From Wuchereria bancrofti (Eukaryota > Nematoda > Chromadorea > Rhabditida > Onchocercidae): 64,000 nt of DNA. Made by a program: the position numbers and the translations under genes. Below, piece by piece: positions 56,301-64,000 of this stretch. Numbering within the stretch: the stretch's first letter is position 1; each line of letters begins with the position of its first letter. The stretch spans positions 5,270,495 to 5,334,494 of the forward strand of contig SSBO01000003.1 in assembly GCA_005281725.1 (NCBI GenBank). Reading direction: 5' to 3'. The notes below the pieces were generated by a model that was given only the letters and a program-made list of their open reading frames with translations, made no database searches and was not told where the DNA came from.

Positions 56301-59300
56301 GTGAATTTAGCAAAGAAATGAGGAATTAATGTAACAGTTCTACTAGAACTGTTGTTGACTATTGTTTTGGACTAATCAGCAACTGAATTTAGCCATCTAT
56401 CCGAGTTCTAACATGGGAGAGTGAATTTTCGAGAAACTTTCTTGGATACATCAATGCAAAAGGAGTATTCGGATAAGTGTAGGAAAAAAAGAAAAGAGAA
56501 AGAAATTAAAAAATTGTTACTGAATTCACAAGTACTCCAGGTTGAGATTTGTTAGAATCTGAGACTTCGTCATTTCAGATGATGTAATATATGTAATATC
56601 GGCACTTGATCTGGATGAAAATGATACTCTGTACTATAGTCTTAGTGGTCCGGATATATCATATTTCCAAATCAGTCAGAGTGGTATCATCACTGCTACA
56701 CGACAACTTCTCAAGCAAGATTATTCAATCACTGCAGTAGTTTCTGATCATGGAAACTTAACCTCATCTGTTGGATTAGCCTTTTACGTGTCCGAAACTA
56801 TGAGATTTCCTGTTTTCGAAGTAATCTGTCATGTTTTCAAAACGTCCACAAAAATTCTTATCCAGTTGTAAAATATGATTCTTCTCTGTATTTTTATTTT
56901 TTACTTTTTGATCTGCTTTCGTTGCTTGGGTATTAGTTCTTATAACAAATTCTACATAATCCATTTGATCATCAAGATTCACTCGCTTTGATATTAATAC
57001 TTAACCTGGTGAAATTCTAAAAATTCCTTCCAGAAGACCCTCATTTTTCAAAAATGTTTCGAGGGATATTATTATTTTCTATTAATATTATATGTATTTT
57101 AGAGGTGGGTTCAGTGTTTTCATCCTATAAATTTCCAGAAACGTTCACAGCAAGAATTGATGGTTACAGAGCATAATCCGGACATGATGGTAACAAAATT
57201 TATCGCTCAGTCGGTTAATGTATCCAGTCGAGGGATATTATTTTCGATTTTCAGTGGTGACCCGCACCATCACTTTTATCTAAATCCTAATTCCGGAGAA
57301 TTGTATACTACGTACGCTTTTTAAGTTTATGGATTGTTTTTGGAGTCAACTTTTTGCTGCTGTTAAAAATAAGTTTTAATTCTTAGAGAACTACGTATAT
57401 ATTTCATTTGTTTACATATTTATTGATAAATACTATTAAGATAGCCATAAATTCACGATCAGAACTAGACTGCTTTTTATTGACTTATTTATAAACCGTA
57501 TTTATTAAACATACCTTTAACTGAAATTTAAGGAATCGAATAGATTATGAATATCGAAAACAGTACGAACTGTGGATTGCTGCTATCGATCAACATATTC
57601 AGCCGATGATTTCATACACAAATTGTGTTGTAAATGTTGTGGACATTAATGATAATAGGCCTTCCTTTGAGAAGGTTTCACTTATTTCATTTTTAACAAG
57701 AGCCTAAGATATAAGTACGAATGTGTTGGGAGCGCGATAAAATTGCATTCTCTTTGGTAGGTAGGATTATAATTTGTAAGGGGATTTATTTTCGAATTTA
57801 AAGAGATGAAGATAAGTTTCATTTCTTTTCAGGCTTTCTATTCTGCTTCAGTGGCAGAGAACGGTGACAGTGATGAACTGATAGTAAAAGTTGCTGCCAG
57901 AGATTCGGATTCCGGAATGAATGGGAAAATTTCATACAGTTTGATAGCAGGTGATGCGGTTGCACAGAAATATTTCAAAATCGACGAAGTATCGGGAGAA
58001 ATTTTTACTACTTGTGGTTTGGATGCCGAACAGTTAAATGAATATCATTTGCACGTTATTGCAAAAGATCATGGTAATCCACAGTTGTCGGAGATGGTGG
58101 TTGTAAAGGTTTTGCTTATTTCTATGATTTATAAATCACATTTTGTAATGAATTTACGAATGAATGAATAAGTGGTCAAATCGACTGATCGTCCAATTGA
58201 CTATTTCCAATTATGTTTTTTAACCGCTTTAATCCGATTTGGCATTTTGTAAAAATTGTTTTACTCTATATTAAATTGATCTAGATTCCCAAATATCTTT
58301 TTCAAAACCGAGTTAGAATGATTCAATCGATTGAATTATGATCTTCCCCTTTGTATAGATTGTTATTTGAAATTACTAATCGAATTTTTATGTTGTCATA
58401 TTGATAACGGTAATTGAATGAATGAAATGCAAAAAAATGCTGTTGATATTAATTACCCTTAATTTCTATCATTAGATTGAAGTACTGGATAAAAACGATA
58501 ACTCGCCGCGTTTTTCAAATTTATTTCATGGCGCAGTTGCGGAAAATAGCCGTTTGGGGACACTAATACTTCAGGTGAGAGATTTAGTCACAATGTGGTT
58601 CTTTATATTTGGTGCTTCAGATTATTACCGAAAATTTGTTATCCAGGTAACATGTTATGATGCTGACATAAATAGTACTCTTATTTATGGTCTGGAAGGT
58701 AACTGTGCTGATAACTTTTTGATTGATCAACAAACGGGTTGGATTAGCCTGGCAAAAGAAGTTGATCGAGAAAAGGTACGAAATGGAACATTTTTCATTT
58801 GTTCGGTTAAAATTAAAATAGTTTGTAGGAAAAATCTTGATGTATAGAAAATATTAATGTGGATAGGATCATCTGCTGAGTAAAGCATCGCTTGAACAAA
58901 CAGGGAAAAGGCGCTTACTACTGCAATTAATACATCGGTTGGAAATTTTCTTCTGTTTTGATGTGAACATTGAAATTTTCATTTTAAAGAGAAGTGAATA
59001 TTCAATAAAAGTGAAAGCATGGGATGGCCTGTGGGAAGTGCGAACACCGTTAACTATTACAGTAGAGGACGTTAATGATAATGCTCCCACGTTCAACGAT
59101 TCATTTTATAAATTTTCGATTGCAGCTGATTCAGTAAGTCTGCAAGACTTAGAACTTTCTTCATATCAATTACTTATTTAAGATACAATAGGACTTGCGA
59201 AAGACACAAAGCTGAAAGTAAAGTTGGTGACTGATTTAGAGCATTTTATGTTGTTAAGGGCTCTTAGTAATTTTTAAAAAAAGTTTTCATGCCAAAAGTT

Positions 59301-62300
59301 TACAGGAAATCTTTACTGAAATTGGACAAATTTCGGCATTTGATACGGATGAAGGATTAAATGGACAAATTCGCTACGGTTTGCGATGCGGCAATGATTT
59401 GTTTACGGTTGAACCGTCTAGTGGACTCATTTTTTCAACAACAGCCTTAGGGCAGTACGTGAATAATACTGTGGAATGTAAAGGCGTTGCCAGTGATCAA
59501 GGATTTCCATCAATGAAGAATGATGTGAGTGATTTTTAATACTTGAAATGGTCAAATTATTAGTTAAAACTGGACTATTCCAGGTCACAATCTATATTCA
59601 CATCACTGATTCTGCTAAGAGCAACGAAACAGAACAACCTTACTACCAGTTTGCGCTTCTTCTTAATGCTGACCCTTATACAGCAATTGGTCATTTGCCA
59701 TTGTATAATGTTGGTTGATTCTCCAAATTTTCTATATCTAAGAGAAATTTTGGTATCTAATTTTCTACTGGAGGTGGTTTTGCCTCAAAACTTTTCTAAT
59801 AATTTATTCATTTCTTTATTTTATTGGTTCCTTAATTTCACTTCGTAAATTTAAGACGATGGCCGTAGTGAATGATAGTCGTTTTATGGTGGATCAGAAT
59901 GGCTATTTATTCACAAACGCTACGTTTCCGGAAGCTGTATTAGGATATAATATTATATTCTCTGTTGTAACAAATAATAAGAAACTCATGAAAGCTATAA
60001 TTTCCATTGAATTTACTGAACCAAACATTAACCACCCGCAGTTTTCATTTAAAAGGTAATTATGAAAAAATTAAAGGTTATCCTTTCAAATTTTGAAAGA
60101 CATACAATTTCCAGCAATAAAGTCTACCGTAAGCTTTGTGGAACTTTTCCGCATGACTACTAACGCCTATTGCAGTGAAGTTATATAAATCATTTTTAAG
60201 TAATTATATGCCAACAGAACCATTTTTTTGTGAAAATGCATGTCGGCCGCACGAATTGATACGACCAGGTGTGCAGCAATGAATCTGAGTTTTGTTCTGC
60301 TCGTAAACATTGAAATTATAGCGTTGATAAGATCTGGAAGAACAGAACTACTGATCAAGCAATTTCAGATATAAATTTTCGGTTCAGGAGAACTGTGGTT
60401 TGCACTCACCAATTGGCATGGTTATAGCAAAAGATCCTGATATAGGTCTTAACGGTCACATAACTTACCATATTGTTCATGACACTGACCGCTTACCATT
60501 TGCAATTGATGCAACAACAGGTTTCAATTCCATCTTCTTTGTTTATGATTTTCAATTGATATAACAGTTTAATCCAGTTAATATTGAGTTGATAGTGATA
60601 CAAGGTAGTGAGCGAGATACATTCTTGAAATATACTACTTGCACAGCATCAACTTTATTTATTTTTTATTTGGAGAGTATTTTAGAATTAATATAAATTT
60701 TTAGATCATTAGGAATTTAGGAACCATATTAACAACGGAACACGTAGACTTCGAGGAAAGCAGTAACTATCAATTTTTAATAACAGCAACAGATTCCGGT
60801 TTCCCTGCACTCAGCGCTACCGCAGAAGTTACTGTTGAAGTGCTCGATGAAAACGATAATGCACCCGAGTTTGAAAATCGTTATGTGCAGTATACGGTAT
60901 ATTCTATATCTGACATTTCTGGTTTATTTTACGTCCAATCAGTCAACAGCGCATTCTTCAACGTTGTATTTCTTTAAAAAAATTGTGATTCATCGCTTCA
61001 TAGTGTTATCATGGTTCACGGTGCATTCTGCTCAGCGATCGTTTCAGATATCAGCATATTCACCAGTAGGCACTACAATTGCACATTTTTCTGCTGTTGA
61101 CGTGGATTCAAAGTCAAACGCTGTTGTCGTCTACCGTCTGCTTTCGGATTCTGAATTACCTTTTACTATAAATGCCACATCTGGCACATTATACGTGTCC
61201 TCTCAATTTCATTACGGAACAGCTAGTGAATATTTATTTGGCGTATTGGCCAGTAATCCCAGAACCACAAGTTCGGAATATCCAGGATTAGTTCCAGAAA
61301 GTTCCCGAAATGGGACATATTATGATATTTTACAAGTTGAAATTTTTGTGAAGCAAGATGGCGAATCTGAGCTATATTTTCCAGAAACGGAACGAAACTT
61401 CGAGATTAGTGCTTTTGCTTTGAAAGGTATCTGGAATTAAGAATGCAAACAACTATTCATTTAAACCAAAATTATGATTGATCGATAAAATCTAATTTCA
61501 TCATAGTGAAGTGAGAAACGAGATTTAAATTTATTTTGCATTACAAAATCATCAAATTATGTGGACTACAGTAAATGGGTTAACAAATGCTATTTAGGCA
61601 CCATAATTGGTAGAGTGGAAGCGATTTATCAGAATGGAAATTATTACCAAAAAATCCTATATCGTATGACTTCAAGTAATCTAGTTGATATAAATGGTCG
61701 TACAGGGGAAATATATGTGAAAGAAAATTGGAATGGGACTACTGGAACTATAATGGTTCAGATAGTTGCAACTGGCCAATTTTTGCGAAAAACAAATTTT
61801 GAAGCAAATGTGTTAGTTACGAAAATTTCCTGGAAGAATACTTATTTGAATCCTATTAAGACCTGTTCAGATTTTATTTCAGTTTTTGGATGTCTCATTT
61901 TGATTTTTCTGCAGTGATTCATTATAGTTGTAAGGTGTTCATCGAACGGAAGGATACAGAAGCACTGCCAATATTGCAGCCACACTACAAGTTTTTATTA
62001 TCCGAAGATGCTGATAGTTCAAAGAGTTTCGTTATTTTTGAGAATCTTCCCCAGGAATGTTACCTTGATATTGTTGAGGAGGAAAGATTTGGATATGGTA
62101 CTGAGCAGGTAACAATTTTTGAACTGACCAGATAACAGTTTTATTATTTTATCTATGCAAGATTCAAAATTTGAGGTTTTGTTTAAAGGTATGAATTGTT
62201 GGTTGAGTTTTTTAGAAATTGGTTACTGGAGAAAATTGATAGCATGCAGAAATTGCTTTCCATTGTGATCTATTTGAAGATAGCAAGAGAGAAATAAAAC

Positions 62301-64000
62301 TTTTTGCAGCCCTTCTGTATTGGTGACCCCGGCAAACTTCATTTATGCGGTACGGTAAATTATGAGCAAAAAACTGATTATCGCTTGCAAATTGCTCTTA
62401 TCGAGAATGATGTCATACGTTCTCGAGCCTTAGTCACGATAATAGTGAATAATGTAAATGATAATAGACCTTCATTGGATCCTTCCGCTTCTGTTGGTTA
62501 TGTCTTAGAGAATTCACCAATACATACAGCAATAATGAAGCTACACATGACAGACAGTGATATTTTGGGAAAACAGCCGTCGTTCAAGTACCGAATTGCT
62601 GACAAAGACCTGTCTCAGGTTATTAATCCTTTATTATTATTTTGGACATGATGACTGTTTAAGTTAGGTTGCCGGTTTTTCTATCTCTCTAGATAGGCCT
62701 ATCAAAATGTATGGAAAATAGCCTGGAAAATAGATTGAGAACAATAGTGTGGAAAAATATCCATCGTCAAGAAATAAGTAAATTCATTAAAATTGACGAG
62801 AGGATGCTTTCAACTTGAAATTTTTCTCTATTCAAATAGACTGAAGATCACTTTCATTGTTGTCACAATTTGTGATGGTATATAATCTCAATGAAAAAAA
62901 TTGCAATTAGAGATGTTCTTGCATTAAAATGATGATTTTATCTCATTCATAGGATTCTTCTTAATTTACAACTGAAGATTTTTTTATAATCTCAATTTAA
63001 TCTCAATTGAAGATTTCTTTAAAGATATTTGCTATCAATGATACCACTGGAGTAGTATTCACTTCTGAGGTTCTGGATCGTGAAAAACGTTCGCTATATA
63101 TTGTGCCAATAACGGTCAGCGATTTGAATGTCTCCAATGTCCACGCTATGGTTCACTTACGGATCTACGTTGATGATCAGGATGATAATGAGCCAGAACT
63201 AGTGCCACGAACAATAAATTTAGGATATTTGTGCGAAATTCCTGACATGATAATCATGCATACATTTCCAGTTGACGCTGACCAAGTTGGCGTATACAGT
63301 TGTCGACTACTAAATGTTTCGCAAGCTTATAATGTATGTTGTAAAAATATATCCAATAAGCAAACATTCATAACTTTTAGAAGTACATTAAACTGAAAAA
63401 AAAACTTTAAAAAAATTATCTGGTAATATCTGATCAGAATGTTTGCAGATATCAGGCAGTTGCGTGTTAAAGCTATCATCAAGTTTATTACAAGAAGAAT
63501 ATCTTCTGAATACTCCATTGTTGGTGGAAGCTTGCAATCCTTATACAAATATAACATTTCCAATAAATTTACGAATGCGACGAGAAACCACTCTAAGATC
63601 GTTACTTGATGATTTCGGTGTAATCGTGGAATTATGGGGTGTTGAAGGGAGCATAGCTGATAGTATTTCTGCATTTGAAGAGGCGTTTCCAAATATGGTA
63701 AGATATATTAGAAAAAGGCTATTATATGGTGCGATATTTACATACTTCAATATTCTTAATTAGAAGATGTAAATAGTTAAGTTTCTTTACGTCAGCCATG
63801 GTTAGAATTAGTACAATAATTAATTGTAAACCTTTGAAGCGTTTTATTTTTTGAAATTGGCTTGGAGATCTGAAAGGTAACGTGAAACATAGTAGATTGA
63901 AACATAGGAAAAACATTTATCTCGCTCTTTATAGGTGCTTCAACTTCTTGGCCTTCAGCAATTAGAAGTTGACTTTTTCCGCGTTTTCGTTGCAATTCTG
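38372..64000 (+). CDS. cdh-4: FAT-like giant cadherin, 5' part (gene continues past the window)
   Basis: N-terminal 3,630 or so residues of an adhesion receptor. Exon 1 encodes a signal peptide (MRCVLQISLLYSLVIPIRLFS), then about 33 cadherin repeats follow (LDRE, DxNDNxPxF and AxDxD motifs). Exons: 38372-38465, 38689-38948, 39837-39944, 40013-40161, 40378-40615, 40946-41112, 41184-41463, 41584-41773, 42080-42312, 42466-42672, 42911-43153, 43260-43445, 43747-44232, 44680-44973, 45224-45412, 45607-45885, 46095-46592, 46742-47202, 47276-47609, 51698-51904, 52018-52308, 52467-52662, 52782-52943, 53271-53509, 53776-53985, 54267-54442, 54836-55016, 55214-55518, 55981-56234, 56579-56820, 57139-57311, 57533-57674, 57833-58108, 58476-58574, 58647-58775, 58990-59133, 59306-59524, 59584-59709, 59856-60055, 60369-60520, 60721-60896, 61048-61426, 61598-61815, 61935-62108, 62310-62618, 63025-63333, 63449-63697, 63935 onward. 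All phases agree. The ends at 59709 and 61815 are less sure. Repeat number points to FAT/CDH-4 rather than Dachsous/CDH-1; EGF, laminin G, membrane and cytoplasmic parts are not seen, so the orthologue call is tentative. Confidence 0.88.
47610..51697 (+). other. 4.1-kb intron of the cadherin gene
   Basis: By far the longest intron seen here; most others are 60-700 bases. It joins exons 19 and 20 in phase 0 in the middle of a cadherin repeat (TKTIA joined to IELLV). Short frames inside it, including a hydrophobic read-through after 47610, have no domain and are not supported as exons. It may hold regulatory sequence or an unrecognised element; no terminal repeats were spotted. Confidence 0.75.

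Overview
The window looks like nuclear DNA of a parasitic nematode, most likely a spirurid or filarial worm (Brugia/Onchocerca-like). The evidence is AT-rich sequence, genes cut into many small exons by 60-700 bp introns, T-rich 'TTTCAG' acceptors, acceptor-like sites just upstream of start codons (candidate spliced-leader sites), and proteins closest to my recollection of C. elegans families. The species cannot be fixed without a search. No prokaryotic operon, IS element, CRISPR array, tRNA or rRNA was found.

Layout, left to right: (1) 2.1-3.8 kb, plus strand: an RNF170-like RING ubiquitin ligase with a DUF1232 membrane tail. (2) 5.4-8.0 kb, minus: a DIRAS-type Ras GTPase (drn-1). (3) 10.7-14.8 kb, minus: the box C/D snoRNP core protein NOP56. 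(4) 16.4-19.1 kb, minus: a PQ-loop lysosomal amino acid transporter (LAAT-1/SLC66A1 type), divergent from (5) 19.5-23.9 kb, plus: the TCP-1 alpha chaperonin subunit (cct-1). (6, 7) 25.0-28.2 and 29.5-33.5 kb, minus: two tandem cytosolic HSP70 genes with matching intron positions and heat-shock elements upstream. (8) 38.4 kb to the right edge, plus: the first 48 exons (about 3,630 codons) of a giant FAT-like cadherin with about 33 cadherin repeats; its 3' end lies outside the window.

For genes 1-7 I joined exons by eye. Each model keeps one reading frame, with no internal stop seen, and gives a length close to its family: 265, 205, 591, 323, 552, 645 and 642 residues. The genes do not form one pathway. 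NOP56, CCT-1 and the HSP70s are housekeeping or proteostasis genes; RNF170 and LAAT-1 act at the ER and lysosome; DIRAS and the cadherin act in signalling and adhesion.

The most notable observations are: heat-shock elements next to TATA-like boxes upstream of both HSP70 genes, in different numbers; two apparent GC-AG introns, one of them in only one HSP70 copy; a GC-rich, strand-skewed island lying exactly between the convergent poly(A) signals of cct-1 and HSP70-1; a 13-bp G-rich motif shared by the NOP56 and cct-1 upstream regions; and a FAT-like ectodomain in which nearly half of the inter-repeat calcium-binding linkers look degenerate.
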